This document shows positions 1-8,597 of a stretch of 38,885 bases of DNA, one piece after another. The stretch lies in the NCBI GenBank assembly GCA_903918315.1, contig CAIXEA010000188.1:1-38885 (forward strand), given 5' to 3'. Made by a program: the position numbers and the translations under genes. Under the pieces are notes generated by a model, which was not told the DNA's origin, did no database searches, and saw only the letters and a program-made list of their open reading frames with translations. Position 1 is the first letter of the stretch; each line of letters starts with the position of its first letter. The stretch is from an uncultured Acetobacteraceae bacterium. Lineage in GTDB: Bacteria; Pseudomonadota; Alphaproteobacteria; Acetobacterales; Acetobacteraceae.

Positions 1-78
1 ATGACTGTGTCATGCATGTGGTTTGGACTCCTTATTGAAGGCGTTGGTGTTCATTCCCGCCACGGCCCCCTCCCCCGC

Positions 79-156
79 GTCATCCCCGGGCTTGTCCCGG
101 GGACCAAGGTTTCCGCCTTTGCCGCGATTGGTCCCCGGGACAAGCCCGGGGATGAC
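79..156. repeat. Perfect 29-bp inverted repeat (REP-like palindrome)
   Basis: The left arm (79-107) and right arm (128-156) are exact reverse complements of 29 bp, separated by a 20-bp spacer. The arm core reads CCCGGGCTTGTCCCGGGG. It lies downstream of the minus-strand dioxygenase gene that ends at 200, so it could act as a transcript-end hairpin, but there is no T-run. A related but different core (GCCCGGCTTGTCC) occurs near the right end of the window. This is typical of dispersed extragenic palindromes in alphaproteobacteria; the family assignment is inference. Confidence 0.85.
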
Positions 157-199
157 GGCAAAAGGGAGACGCTTGGGGAAGGTGCGGGAGGAAGATTCA

Positions 200-1060
200 T
201 CACATCGGGACAGTGCCCCGCAAACAGGTCCGGTGCAGCACCCGCGGGTATCGCGCCGCGTCGAAATTCGGGTCCGCGCGGTGCAGCAGGCAGCGGTTGT
301 CCCACATCAGCACATCGCCCATCCGCCAGTGATGGCGGTAGGTGAATTGTTCCTGTGTCGCGAAGGCCTCCAGCGCCTCGATCCGCGCCCGCCCTTCGCC
401 GATCGGCAGGCCATCGATATGCGAGCAATGATCGCCCATGAACAGCGATTTGCGGCCGGAGTCCGGATGCGTGCGCACCAGGGGATGCGATGTCGGGGGC
501 GCGTCGGCGGCTTCCTCGGCGGACATGACCCGGCCGCGATTTTCGCGCGACAATTCCCAGCTATGGACCACGCGCACGCCATCGAGGGCGCGCTTCTCCG
601 CATCCGCGAGCGCCTCATACCCCGCGATCATATTGGCGAAGACGGTATCACCGCCGTTCGGCGGCATGGTCACGGCGTGCAGGATGGTCGCCAGCGACGG
701 CTCCGGCCGGAACGACTTGTCGGAGTGCCAGCCGGTTGATTTCACCGTGCCGCTGGGCTTGTCGGCGTCGTTGAGATTATGCACCACATGCACCAGCGGA
801 TTGATCTTGCCGCGATTGCGCAACGTGTGCCGCTCCAGCGTGCCGAATTGCAGGCTGAAGGTGACCTGTTCATCCTGATCCAGGTGCTGATCGCGGAAGC
901 AGAGGACATGATAGCGCACGAAGGCGTCGTAGACGGCCAGTTTGGTGGCGGCATCCAGCGGTTGACGCAGATCGAGACCGATCACCTCCGCTCCGAAGCG
1001 CGGGGATAGCGGATTGACCTGAAACGTCGCGGTGGGACGGCTTGCGAGGGTCGCGGACAT
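200..1060 (-). CDS. TauD/TfdA-family Fe(II)/2-oxoglutarate dioxygenase
   Basis: This 286-residue protein belongs to the taurine/2,4-D dioxygenase family, whose members couple decarboxylation of 2-oxoglutarate to oxidation of a small, usually acidic, substrate in the cytoplasm. The iron site is visible: the HxD pair is H112-x-D114 in TGWHSDKSF and the distal histidine is H260 in CLLHRAD. The 2-oxoglutarate-binding arginine is probably R277 in RVLHRT. The length fits the family (about 280-300). The reading frame is open upstream to 1177, but the ATG at 1060 is preferred because AGAGAGG lies about 9 nt upstream and the protein then begins with the usual N-terminal strand. It is divergent from the GlcG-like gene, with 143 bp between them. 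The substrate is unknown; taurine, alkylsulfonate or aryloxyalkanoate are all possible. Confidence 0.9.
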   Translation of the reverse strand: MSATLASRPTATFQVNPLSPRFGAEVIGLDLRQPLDAATKLAVYDAFVRYHVLCFRDQHLDQDEQVTFSLQFGTLERHTLRNRGKINPLVHVVHNLNDADKPSGTVKSTGWHSDKSFRPEPSLATILHAVTMPPNGGDTVFANMIAGYEALADAEKRALDGVRVVHSWELSRENRGRVMSAEEAADAPPTSHPLVRTHPDSGRKSLFMGDHCSHIDGLPIGEGRARIEALEAFATQEQFTYRHHWRMGDVLMWDNRCLLHRADPNFDAARYPRVLHRTCLRGTVPM

Positions 1061-1203
1061 GGGGCCAGCCTCTCTTGGATCGCCAGTTTCCTGGTCTTGC
1101 ATCGGATGGTAGCGCACTCTGGGCAAAACCGGGCAGACTGTCGAGGGTCGCGCCCAAGCGCCGGCCATTGACGACAATTCAAATCCACAGGGAAGTCCAC
1201 ACG

Positions 1204-1761
1204 ATGATCAGAAAAAGCCTTGTCCTCTCGGCTATGACCGCGCTTCTGACGATGCCCGCCGCCCATGCTCAGGCACCGGCCGCCACGCCCGCACCCGCCG
1301 CGGCTCCCGCACCGGCCCCCGTACCCGAAGTCATGCCATTCGACATTCCCTACGGCACGCCCATCGGCCTCGATCAGGCGCATAAGGCCCTGACCGCGGC
1401 GGCGGCGGAAGCGAAGAAGCACAACTGGAAAATGTCGATCTCGGTCGTCGATCCCGCCGGCAATCTGGTGGCGCATGCGACGATGGATGGCACCCAATAT
1501 GCCTCGATCGCGATCTCGCAGGCGAAGGCGCGGACCGCCGCGCTGTTCCGCCGCCCCAGCAAGGTTTTCGCTGATGGGATCAACAGCAACTCCCCCGCCA
1601 CGCTCAGCCTGCTGGCGCTGAACCAGGGCGCGGCATCGGAGGGCGGCTTCCCGATCGTCATCGATGGCAAGCTCATCGGCGCCATCGGCGCCAGCGGCGG
1701 GATCGCCACCCAGGATGGTGTCACCGCGAAGGCCGGGCTCGAAGCACTCGGTATGAAGTAA
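1204..1761 (+). CDS. Exported GlcG/HbpS-family (heme-degrading-like) protein
   Basis: A 185-residue protein with an N-terminal signal peptide (about residues 1-22, ending AHAQ) and an Ala/Pro-rich linker to about residue 45. A GlcG/HbpS domain fills the rest: SISVVDPAGNLVAH, an alanine-rich helix with SQAKARTAALFRRP, and the glycine-rich end GKLIGAIGASGG. Family members are small periplasmic or extracellular proteins linked to heme binding or to glycolate and propanediol loci; no catalytic role is proven for most. The start at 1204 places the signal peptide at the N-terminus and has GGGAAG about 8 nt upstream. A weak inverted repeat (1791-1818) follows it, before gpmI. Confidence 0.8.
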   Translation: MIRKSLVLSAMTALLTMPAAHAQAPAATPAPAAAPAPAPVPEVMPFDIPYGTPIGLDQAHKALTAAAAEAKKHNWKMSISVVDPAGNLVAHATMDGTQYASIAISQAKARTAALFRRPSKVFADGINSNSPATLSLLALNQGAASEGGFPIVIDGKLIGAIGASGGIATQDGVTAKAGLEALGMK

Positions 1762-1790
1762 GTCCCGCTCTGCCTGACTTGTAACCGGCG

Positions 1791-1818
1791 GTCCCGGGCG
1801 CTACGTGGTGCCTGGGAC
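1791..1818 (+). repeat. Imperfect hairpin between glcG-like gene and gpmI
   Basis: The 9-nt arms GTCCCGGGC (1791-1799) and GCCTGGGAC (1810-1818) pair with one mismatch around a 10-nt loop. It may attenuate readthrough into gpmI or be a decayed copy of the GTCCCGGG-type palindrome seen at 79-156. There is no T-run, so terminator function is uncertain. Confidence 0.4.
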
Positions 1819-1853
1819 AAACCCGGATAAGCATCGATCAGGAGCGTGCGGTT

Positions 1854-3401
1854 ATGACGGAACAGACGACCCGGCCGGTGATGCTGGTCATCCTGGATGG
1901 GTTCGGCTGGCGGGAGGAAACCGCCGATAACGCGGTGCGCCTGGCGAAAACCCCCCATTTTACCCGGCTGTGGAACGCCTGCCCGCATGCGCTGCTGGAT
2001 ACGTCCGGGCGCGACGTTGGCCTTCCCACCGGCCAGATGGGCAATTCCGAGGTCGGGCACCTCAATATCGGCGCCGGCCGGGTGGTCACCCAGGAGCTGG
2101 TGCGAATCGGGGACGCGGTGGACGATGGCTCCATCGCCAAAGAGCCGGCTTTCACCGATCTGGTGGCGAAACTGCGCGCCAGCGGCGGCACCTGCCATCT
2201 GATGGGGCTGGTGTCCCCCGGTGGTGTGCATTCGCATCAGGACCACGCCGCCGCGCTGGCGCATTTCCTGCGCGATGCCGGCGTGAAGGTGGTCGTGCAT
2301 GCGTTCACCGACGGGCGCGATACGCCCCCGCAATCGGCCGGGGACGACCTCGCCCGGCTGAGTGAAGCGCTGCCGGGCGATGTCCCCATCGCCACGGTCA
2401 CCGGGCGCTACTTCGCGCTGGACCGCGACAAGCGCTGGGACCGGGTCAGCCAGGCTTACGGCGTGATCGCCAATGCCGAGGGCCCACGCTTCCCGGATGC
2501 CCAATCCGTCATCCAGGCCGCTTACGCCGCGGGCAAGTTCGACGAATTCGTGCCGGCATCCGTCGTCGGCGAGTACCAGGGCATGAAGGACGGCGACGGC
2601 ATCCTGTGTTTCAACTTCCGCGCCGACCGGGTGCGGGAAATCCTGGCGGCGTTCGTGGACCCGACCTTCGATGGGTTCCCGCTGCCTCGCCCGATCAAGC
2701 TGGCCCCGGCTGTTGGGATGACGCGGTATTCCGACGCGCTGGCCCCTTTCCTCGGGGTGCTGTTCACGCCGGAGCCCATGGATCACGTCCTGGGCCAGGT
2801 CGTGGCCGATGCCGGGCGGACCCAGCTGCGCATGGCGGAGACCGAAAAATTCCCGCATGTGACCTATTTCCTCAATGCCGGGCGGGAAAAGCCTTATGCG
2901 GGGGAAGAGCGGATCATGGTCCCCTCCCCCAAGGTCGCGACCTATGACCTGCAGCCGGAAATGTCCGCCGCTGAGCTGACCGACCGCGCGGTGGAGGCGA
3001 TTGATTCCCGCAAATTCGACCTCATCGTGCTGAATTTCGCCAATCCCGACATGGTCGGTCATACCGGCAGCCTGCCGGCGGCGATCAAGGCGGTGGAGAC
3101 GGTGGATACCGGCCTCGGCCGCATCGCCGCCGCGATTGCCGCGCAAGGCGGGGCGATGCTGGTGACCGCGGATCACGGCAATTGCGAGATGATGCGCGAT
3201 CCCGACACCGGCGGGCCGCACACGTCCCACACCACCAATCCGGTGCCGGTCTTCCTGATGGGGGGCGGGGTGGCGGCGATCCGGCATGGGCGCCTGGCCG
3301 ATCTGGCGCCGACTTTGCTGTCGCTGATGGGCCTGCCGCAACCGCGGGAGATGACCGGCCGCTCTCTGACGCTGCACGATGCGGCGCGCGCGGCGGAGTA
3401 G
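1854..3401 (+). CDS. gpmI: 2,3-bisphosphoglycerate-independent phosphoglycerate mutase
   Basis: A 515-residue cytoplasmic glycolytic/gluconeogenic enzyme that interconverts 3- and 2-phosphoglycerate through a phosphoserine intermediate and two Mn ions. The N-terminal metal-binding motif is LVILDGFGWR with D15. The catalytic serine is S65 in GQMGNSEVGHLNIG. The substrate-binding DGRDTPP and the C-terminal metal motif TADHGNCEMM are both present. Length matches the family (about 510). The start has AGGAG about 10 nt upstream. The 3' end overlaps the next gene by 23 nt in a different frame, so the two are probably co-transcribed. This gpmI-envC-ctpA order recurs in alphaproteobacteria. Confidence 0.98.
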   Translation: MTEQTTRPVMLVILDGFGWREETADNAVRLAKTPHFTRLWNACPHALLDTSGRDVGLPTGQMGNSEVGHLNIGAGRVVTQELVRIGDAVDDGSIAKEPAFTDLVAKLRASGGTCHLMGLVSPGGVHSHQDHAAALAHFLRDAGVKVVVHAFTDGRDTPPQSAGDDLARLSEALPGDVPIATVTGRYFALDRDKRWDRVSQAYGVIANAEGPRFPDAQSVIQAAYAAGKFDEFVPASVVGEYQGMKDGDGILCFNFRADRVREILAAFVDPTFDGFPLPRPIKLAPAVGMTRYSDALAPFLGVLFTPEPMDHVLGQVVADAGRTQLRMAETEKFPHVTYFLNAGREKPYAGEERIMVPSPKVATYDLQPEMSAAELTDRAVEAIDSRKFDLIVLNFANPDMVGHTGSLPAAIKAVETVDTGLGRIAAAIAAQGGAMLVTADHGNCEMMRDPDTGGPHTSHTTNPVPVFLMGGGVAAIRHGRLADLAPTLLSLMGLPQPREMTGRSLTLHDAARAAE

Positions 3402-4617
3402 CCTGCACGCACTGCTGTTGCTGCTGCCCTCGGTTGGGTTCGCGCAACCGGCGACGCCGGCCGTGCGGGACGTACAAGCCGCTGAGCGCGCCCGTTCGGC
3501 GGATCTGGCGGCGCAGAAGGATGCCGCGGACCGGGCCTTGAAGGCGGGGGCGGAGGAGCGGCGCCTCGCCGACGAGCGGATCGCGGCCGCGGAGCAGTTG
3601 CGCGCGCTGGAAAGCGCGACCGCCGAAGCAGCGGCCCGCATGGACAGTCTGGCCACGCAGCGGCGCGCCGCGGCCGCGAAGCTGGCCCGGCAGGCGGAAA
3701 CCATGCAGCCCCTTCTGCCGTTGATTCAGCGTTTATCGCTCTATCCGGCCGAGACCTTGATGGCGATCCCGGAATCACCCGAAGATCGTCTGCGGGGTGT
3801 GCTGGTCCTGCAAAGCCTGGCGCGCCAGTTGGAAGCGGAGGCCGGAACCCTGCGCCGCGATCAGGCCGCGCTCGATCGTGCCGTCACGGCGGAGGCCGCG
3901 GAGGCCCCCCGCCTTCTGGCCGCGCGCGCGGCGCAGGCCGAGCGGGCGGCCGCGCTGGATGCCCTGTTGACGACGACCCAGGCGCAACGCCACCGCGCTG
4001 AAACCGAAGCCGAGGCCGCCGCACGCCGGGCCGCGACGGAAGCGGCGCGCGCCGATACCCTCCGCGCCGCGCTGGCGGCACTGGAAGCGCAACGCAAGGC
4101 CGAGGAGGCCGCGGCCCACGAAGAGGCGGTTCGGGCGGAGCGGCAGAAACATGCGGCGGAAGCCGAGGCCGCCCGGCAGCGGGAAGCAGCCCTGGCGCGC
4201 CCCATCGGCAGTCTGACCGGGGCGCAGCAAGGCCGCGGCCAGCTCACGACGCCGGTCACGGGCGGGATCTCCCGGGGCTTTGGCGCGCCGACGGAAGCGG
4301 GTCCCGCGACGGGCGTGTCGTACCAGCCGCCCCCTGCCGCGCGTGTCGTCGCCCCATGCGGCGGACGGGTCGCGTTCGCCGACAGGTTTCGCAGCTATGG
4401 CCAGCTGATCATCATCGACTGCGGTGGCGGCTACCATGCCGTTCTGTCAGGGCTGGATCGGCTCGACGCCCGCATTGGCCAAACCCCCCGGGCCGGCGAG
4501 CCCGTCGGTACCATGCCGGACTGGGAGCCCGGCTCGACCACACGGCGGCCGACGCTGTATTTGGAACTTCGCCATGATGGCCAACCGGTCAATCCAGCGT
4601 CCTGGCTGAAAAGCTGA
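3379..4617 (+). CDS. EnvC-like murein hydrolase activator (degenerate LytM/M23)
   Basis: A 412-residue periplasmic protein. Residues 1-22 form a signal peptide ending SVGFA. Residues about 27-265 are an Ala/Glu/Arg-rich coiled coil. Residues about 285-405 are an M23/LytM domain (GRVAFADRFRSYGQLIIIDC). The zinc-ligand histidines of active M23 peptidases are not evident: the usual LHFE-like HxH strand reads LYLELRHDG. It therefore resembles EnvC-type proteins, which activate cell-division amidases rather than cleave peptidoglycan themselves. The ATG at 3379 lies inside gpmI; starting there gives a proper signal peptide. It precedes ctpA and the deacetylase gene, an envelope-remodelling set. Confidence 0.88.
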   Translation: MRRARRSSLHALLLLLPSVGFAQPATPAVRDVQAAERARSADLAAQKDAADRALKAGAEERRLADERIAAAEQLRALESATAEAAARMDSLATQRRAAAAKLARQAETMQPLLPLIQRLSLYPAETLMAIPESPEDRLRGVLVLQSLARQLEAEAGTLRRDQAALDRAVTAEAAEAPRLLAARAAQAERAAALDALLTTTQAQRHRAETEAEAAARRAATEAARADTLRAALAALEAQRKAEEAAAHEEAVRAERQKHAAEAEAARQREAALARPIGSLTGAQQGRGQLTTPVTGGISRGFGAPTEAGPATGVSYQPPPAARVVAPCGGRVAFADRFRSYGQLIIIDCGGGYHAVLSGLDRLDARIGQTPRAGEPVGTMPDWEPGSTTRRPTLYLELRHDGQPVNPASWLKS

Positions 4618-4762
4618 CGAGCCGATCACATTAACCTTACCAAAAGGACACTGGACCCTGGCGCGGTGGACGGGTTCATAGTGTAGGATGGTCGCGCCCG
4701 CGTTGGGCGAACTGAGTGGATGTGCGCTCGCCCCGATCAGGCAGCGGCAGAAGGATTAAGAC

Positions 4763-6142
4763 ATGGATTTCCGCCAGCGGCGCCTTCGCGGCGCCCTGTT
4801 GCTCGGTACCGCCTTCGTGGCAGGCATCGCCGTCGCCCCCGCGTCCGGTCTGCTGGGCCATGCGTTGGCTCAAAAAGCCGGCAATGCCGAGATGTACCAG
4901 CTGCTCAAAGAATTCAGTGACGTCGTCGAACGGGTGCGGGCCGACTACGTCGAACCGCCGAAGGACCGCGAACTGGTCGAGAACGCCATCAATGGCATGC
5001 TGACCGGGCTGGATGCCCATAGCTCCTACATGAACGCCAAGGCGTTCAAGGACATGCAGATCCAGACCAAGGGTGAGTTCGGCGGCCTCGGGATCGAGGT
5101 CACGCAGGATAGTGGCTTCATCAAGGTCGTGTCCCCGATCGATGACACCCCCGCCTTCCGGGCCGGGATCAAGCCGGGCGATCTGATCACGGCGCTGGAT
5201 GGCAAAACGGTGCAGGGCCTGTCGTTGAACGACGCGGTCGACAAGATGCGCGGCCCGCCCAACGCGAAGATCACGCTGACCATCAAGCGCCAGGGGGTCG
5301 ACAAGCCCCTCGAAGTGCCGCTGATCCGTGAGACCATCCATATCAAGGTCGTGAAGTCCCGCCTGGAGGATGACAATGTCGGGTATGTGCGCCTGTCGCA
5401 GTTCACCGAACAGGCAGACCCCAGCCTGCGGGATGCGATCAAGTCGCTGAAAGATAAATCGGGGGGCAAGCTCAAGGCCCTGATCCTGGATTTGCGCAAC
5501 AACCCGGGCGGCCTGTTGGACCAGGCGGTGGCGGTTTCGTCCGACTTCATTGAACAAGGCGAAGTCGTGTCCACCCGCGCCCGCCATGCCGAGGAAAGCA
5601 ACCGCTGGAACGCGCGGGGCGAGGATGTGCTGAAGGGTCTGCCCCTGGTGGTGCTGATCAATGGTGGGTCCGCGTCAGCGTCGGAAATCGTCGCGGGCGC
5701 GCTTCAGGATCGCCGGCGCGCGGTCTTGCTGGGAACCAAAAGCTTCGGCAAAGGCTCGGTGCAGACGGTGATCCCCCTGCCCGGCAATGGCGCGATGCGC
5801 CTGACCACGGCACGCTATTACACCCCGTCCGGCCGATCGATCCAGGCGCTGGGCATCGAACCCGATGTGAATGTGGCTGAATCCAACGAGGACCGTCCCA
5901 GCTTTGGCGGGGACCGGGAAGCCGATCTGAATCGGATCATCACCAACCAGGGCGGCACGGCGGCGGATACGATCGCGCCGCGCGACGACCTGCCGCCCAT
6001 CGTGTCGGAAATCCCGAAGAAGCCGCCGGAAGGCTTCCCCAAATACGACCCCGCGAAGCCGTCCGAGACGGATTTCCAACTGCAACAGGGCCTGGTCCTG
6101 GCCAAAGCGATGGCCGCGCGCAAAAGCGCGTCGGCCCGCTGA
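4763..6142 (+). CDS. ctpA: S41-family C-terminal processing peptidase (CtpA)
   Basis: A 459-residue serine protease exported by an N-terminal signal or anchor segment (about residues 8-36). The order is N-terminal helical region, PDZ domain (about 95-180, with FGGLGIEV and AGIKPGDLI), then the S41 catalytic domain. The Ser/Lys dyad is predicted as S305 in GGSASASEIVAG and K330 in TKSFGKGSVQT, 25 residues apart as in the family. It cuts C-termini of periplasmic proteins and often processes peptidoglycan hydrolases, which fits the EnvC-like gene upstream. The ATG follows AAGGATTAAGAC. The 145-bp gap upstream could carry its own promoter, but no convincing boxes were seen. Confidence 0.95.
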   Translation: MDFRQRRLRGALLLGTAFVAGIAVAPASGLLGHALAQKAGNAEMYQLLKEFSDVVERVRADYVEPPKDRELVENAINGMLTGLDAHSSYMNAKAFKDMQIQTKGEFGGLGIEVTQDSGFIKVVSPIDDTPAFRAGIKPGDLITALDGKTVQGLSLNDAVDKMRGPPNAKITLTIKRQGVDKPLEVPLIRETIHIKVVKSRLEDDNVGYVRLSQFTEQADPSLRDAIKSLKDKSGGKLKALILDLRNNPGGLLDQAVAVSSDFIEQGEVVSTRARHAEESNRWNARGEDVLKGLPLVVLINGGSASASEIVAGALQDRRRAVLLGTKSFGKGSVQTVIPLPGNGAMRLTTARYYTPSGRSIQALGIEPDVNVAESNEDRPSFGGDREADLNRIITNQGGTAADTIAPRDDLPPIVSEIPKKPPEGFPKYDPAKPSETDFQLQQGLVLAKAMAARKSASAR

Positions 6143-6159
6143 CGCTGACATGACCCGGC

Positions 6160-7263
6160 ATGCGTGGGTTTAAGGCGATCTTTGCGGGTTGGCGCGGCCT
6201 CGGACTGTTCTGGGCCGCGCTGATCACGCTTTGCATCGCGGGCGCCCTTACCGTGCAAGGGCTGGGGCCGCCGGCCGGTTTTCGGACCAGCACCGCCGCG
6301 GCGCCAGACCAGCCTGCCGACACCGGCCCGATGCAGGCCCCGGCTGCCCCGCAAATGCCGGTGTCAGAGCCGGGGGCGGCCGCCAAACGCGCGGAGCCCG
6401 CCGCACCGCCCCCCGAACGACCAGGCCGTGATACGCCCGGGCCGGTCAACGATCCTGACCCCGCGCTGCTGGAGCCCCTACCGGGATCCACGACGGAAAC
6501 CCTGCCACGCATGGCGCCGGACGGTCGCAAGTCCATGAATGTCTATGCGGCCGGGTTCGACCCCACCAATCTGCGGCCGAGGGTCGCGGTGCTGATGGCC
6601 AGCTTCGGCCAGATACCGCTCGACACCAAACGCGCGATCACCGATCTGCCGGCCGGCGTCAGCTTCGCGGTTTCCCCCTATTCCCATAATCTGGACGCCC
6701 TGCTCACGAGCGCCCGCCTTCAGGGGCATGAGTATTTCCTGTCATTGCCGATGGAGCCAACCGGTTTCCCGAATACCGATCCGGGGCCGCGTGCGCTTTT
6801 GACCAACCTCTCCCCCGCCCAGAACTTACCCCGGCTGCAATGGATCCTGTCCCGGTTGAACGGGTATGTCGGCACCGCCGCGGTCCTGGGGTCCATGCGG
6901 GGCGAGCGTTTCATCGACCAGCCGGAGCAACTCCTGCCTGTCCTGCGTGAGTTGGGGCAGCGTGGGCTGCCCTATATCGATCCGCGTCCGGGGGCAGGCC
7001 CGCTGCCGGGTACCTGGACCCGCTCGATCGATATCGTGATCGATGAGCCCGCGACAGCGACCGACATCGAGGCCCGACTCGCCAGCCTGGAAGCCCTGGC
7101 CCGCGATCGCGGTGCGGCACTCGGCCTGGTGACGGCCCCGCGCCCGGTCGCGATCGAGCGGCTGATCGCATGGACCAACGGGCTGGCGAACCGGGGCATC
7201 GCGTTGGCACCGGTCAGCGCGCTGCTGAACCCGCCGGCCCGTGGCACGGAGACCGCCCGATGA
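6160..7263 (+). CDS. Divergent polysaccharide deacetylase family protein (YibQ/DUF610)
   Basis: A 367-residue protein with one N-terminal membrane segment (about residues 13-35), a long Pro/Ala-rich periplasmic linker to about residue 125, and a divergent polysaccharide deacetylase fold. Recognisable family blocks are RPRVAVLMASFGQ, the GVSFAVSPYSHNLD strand, HEYFLSLPMEP and the LGSMRGERF segment. Its biochemical role is not established; the family commonly sits in the envC-ctpA operon, consistent with an envelope function. It starts 17 bp after ctpA and its TGA overlaps the rppH start (ATGA), indicating translational coupling. Confidence 0.85.
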   Translation: MRGFKAIFAGWRGLGLFWAALITLCIAGALTVQGLGPPAGFRTSTAAAPDQPADTGPMQAPAAPQMPVSEPGAAAKRAEPAAPPPERPGRDTPGPVNDPDPALLEPLPGSTTETLPRMAPDGRKSMNVYAAGFDPTNLRPRVAVLMASFGQIPLDTKRAITDLPAGVSFAVSPYSHNLDALLTSARLQGHEYFLSLPMEPTGFPNTDPGPRALLTNLSPAQNLPRLQWILSRLNGYVGTAAVLGSMRGERFIDQPEQLLPVLRELGQRGLPYIDPRPGAGPLPGTWTRSIDIVIDEPATATDIEARLASLEALARDRGAALGLVTAPRPVAIERLIAWTNGLANRGIALAPVSALLNPPARGTETAR

Positions 7264-7760
7264 CCACCCTGCCCTATCGCCCCAATGTCGGGGCCGTGCT
7301 GTTCAACCGCGATGGCCTGATCTTCGTCGCGCGGCGCGCCCATTTTCCCAATGCGGAAGGCCCCGCCGGCGGCTGGCAACTGCCCCAGGGCGGCATCGAT
7401 GACGACGAAGACCCGCGCACCGCCGTCCTGCGCGAGTTGGAGGAAGAAATCGGCACCGGCCGGGCCGAGATCATCGGCGAGCACCCCGACTGGCTGACAT
7501 ACGATCTGCCCGACCACCTCATCGGCGTGGCGCTGCATGGGCGGTACCGCGGGCAACGCCAACGCTGGTACGCATTGCGCTTCACGGGGGAGGACAGCGA
7601 TATTCGACTCGATCTCGACCCACATCCGGAATTCGACGCCTGGCGCTGGGTCGCGCTGGATAGGCTTCCGGCATTGGCGGTGGACTTCAAGCGCCCGATC
7701 TATGAGGTCCTGACACGGTCTTTCGCACCCTTTGCCGCCGGCCAGGGCGCGTTAGGCTGA
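7260..7760 (+). CDS. rppH: RNA pyrophosphohydrolase (Nudix)
   Basis: A 166-residue Nudix hydrolase that removes pyrophosphate from 5' ends of mRNA, starting decay, or acts on diadenosine polyphosphates. The Nudix box is intact from G44 to G65, with the REL-EEE-IG core. The N-terminal YRPNVGAVLFN, the GGWQLPQGG motif and the YDLPDHL segment are characteristic of RppH. The ATG at 7260 overlaps the stop of the deacetylase gene by ATGA; the open frame upstream is inside that gene and was not used. Confidence 0.95.
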   Translation: MTTLPYRPNVGAVLFNRDGLIFVARRAHFPNAEGPAGGWQLPQGGIDDDEDPRTAVLRELEEEIGTGRAEIIGEHPDWLTYDLPDHLIGVALHGRYRGQRQRWYALRFTGEDSDIRLDLDPHPEFDAWRWVALDRLPALAVDFKRPIYEVLTRSFAPFAAGQGALG

Positions 7761-7848
7761 TCGGGTAAAATCAATGGGCGGTTGACGCCTCGGCGCTTCC
7801 CGCCATACCTGCGGGCCTGCACATTCGCAGACCATTCGGGAGACTATC

Positions 7849-8514
7849 ATGGGCACGACCATTCAATTGACGGCAGCTGATGGCCATCGTTTCGCGGCCT
7901 ATGTCGCCGGCCCGGCGGATGCCAAGGCTGGCATCGTCGTGGTGCAGGAGATTTTCGGCGTCAACCACCACATCCGCGATATGGCTGACCGCTTCGCGGC
8001 CCTGGGCTACGCGGTCGTGGCGCCGGCTTTGTTCGATCGCACGGAACGCAACGTCGAGCTCGGCTACACCGCCGATGACATCGCCAAGGGCCGCGACACC
8101 CGCATGAAGCTGAGCGACCCGCAGGTCATGGCCGACATCGAAGCCGCCGCCGCGCATATGGCCGGCAAGAAGCTGGGCATCGTGGGTTACTGCTTCGGCG
8201 GCACCGTGGCCTGGTGGGGTTCGACCCGCAGCACCAGCTTCGCCGCGGCGTCCTGCTGGTATGGCGGCGGCATCGCCGGCACCAAGGACGAGCGCCCCCA
8301 TTGCGCGGTGCAAATGCATTTTGGCGAAAAGGATGCATCGATCCCGATGACCGACGTGGACGCCATCCGCGCGGCGCAGCCGGCGGTGGACGCCTATGTC
8401 TACATGGGTGCGCAGCATGGCTTTGGCTGCGATGAGCGCGGCAGCTTCAGCGCCCCGGACTATGAACTGGCGCAAACCCGCACGATCGAATTCTTCGCGA
8501 AAACCCTGGGCTGA
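7849..8514 (+). CDS. Dienelactone hydrolase family protein
   Basis: A 221-residue cytoplasmic alpha/beta hydrolase of the dienelactone hydrolase type. The Cys-Asp-His triad is C115 in GYCFGGTVAWWG, D162 in GEKDASIP and H190 in GAQHGFGCDERGSF. E34 in VVQEIFGVN is the conserved glutamate of the family. Classical members open 4-carboxymethylene-butenolide in chlorocatechol breakdown, but many homologues have other ester or lactone substrates, and no chlorocatechol genes are adjacent. The start has GGGAG 6 nt upstream. A 9-bp hairpin lies 10 nt after the stop. Confidence 0.92.
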   Translation: MGTTIQLTAADGHRFAAYVAGPADAKAGIVVVQEIFGVNHHIRDMADRFAALGYAVVAPALFDRTERNVELGYTADDIAKGRDTRMKLSDPQVMADIEAAAAHMAGKKLGIVGYCFGGTVAWWGSTRSTSFAAASCWYGGGIAGTKDERPHCAVQMHFGEKDASIPMTDVDAIRAAQPAVDAYVYMGAQHGFGCDERGSFSAPDYELAQTRTIEFFAKTLG

Positions 8515-8524
8515 TCGGCAACAG

Positions 8525-8545
8525 GCCGGAGACATCGTCTCCGGC
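8525..8545 (+). terminator. Hairpin after the dienelactone hydrolase gene
   Basis: GCCGGAGAC (8525-8533) pairs perfectly with GTCTCCGGC (8537-8545) around a 3-nt loop, starting 10 nt after the hydrolase stop. It is GC-rich and well placed, but only a short pyrimidine stretch follows instead of a T-run, so it may be a weak intrinsic terminator or an mRNA-stabilising hairpin. Confidence 0.6.
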
Positions 8546-8559
8546 TGACCGGCCTTCCA

Positions 8560-8597
8560 GAGCCTGTCCGGTGCACAAAGGTGCACCGGACAGGCTC
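8560..8597. terminator. Perfect 17-bp hairpin between convergent genes
   Basis: GAGCCTGTCCGGTGCAC (8560-8576) and GTGCACCGGACAGGCTC (8581-8597) are exact reverse complements with a 4-nt AAAG loop. It lies between the convergent dienelactone hydrolase and O-antigen-ligase-like genes and probably serves as a bidirectional transcript end. It runs directly into the 62-bp tandem repeat. Confidence 0.7.

Noticed and set aside
1-199. Plus-strand frames at the left edge (from 1 and from 23)
   Set aside because: They run through the inverted repeat and antisense to the dioxygenase gene, with no recognisable protein.
1374-3704. Open minus-strand frame of 776 codons opposite the glcG-like gene and gpmI
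   Set aside because: It is antisense to two clearly recognised genes, has no domain resemblance, and is His/Arg/Ala-rich as expected from GC-rich shadow frames.
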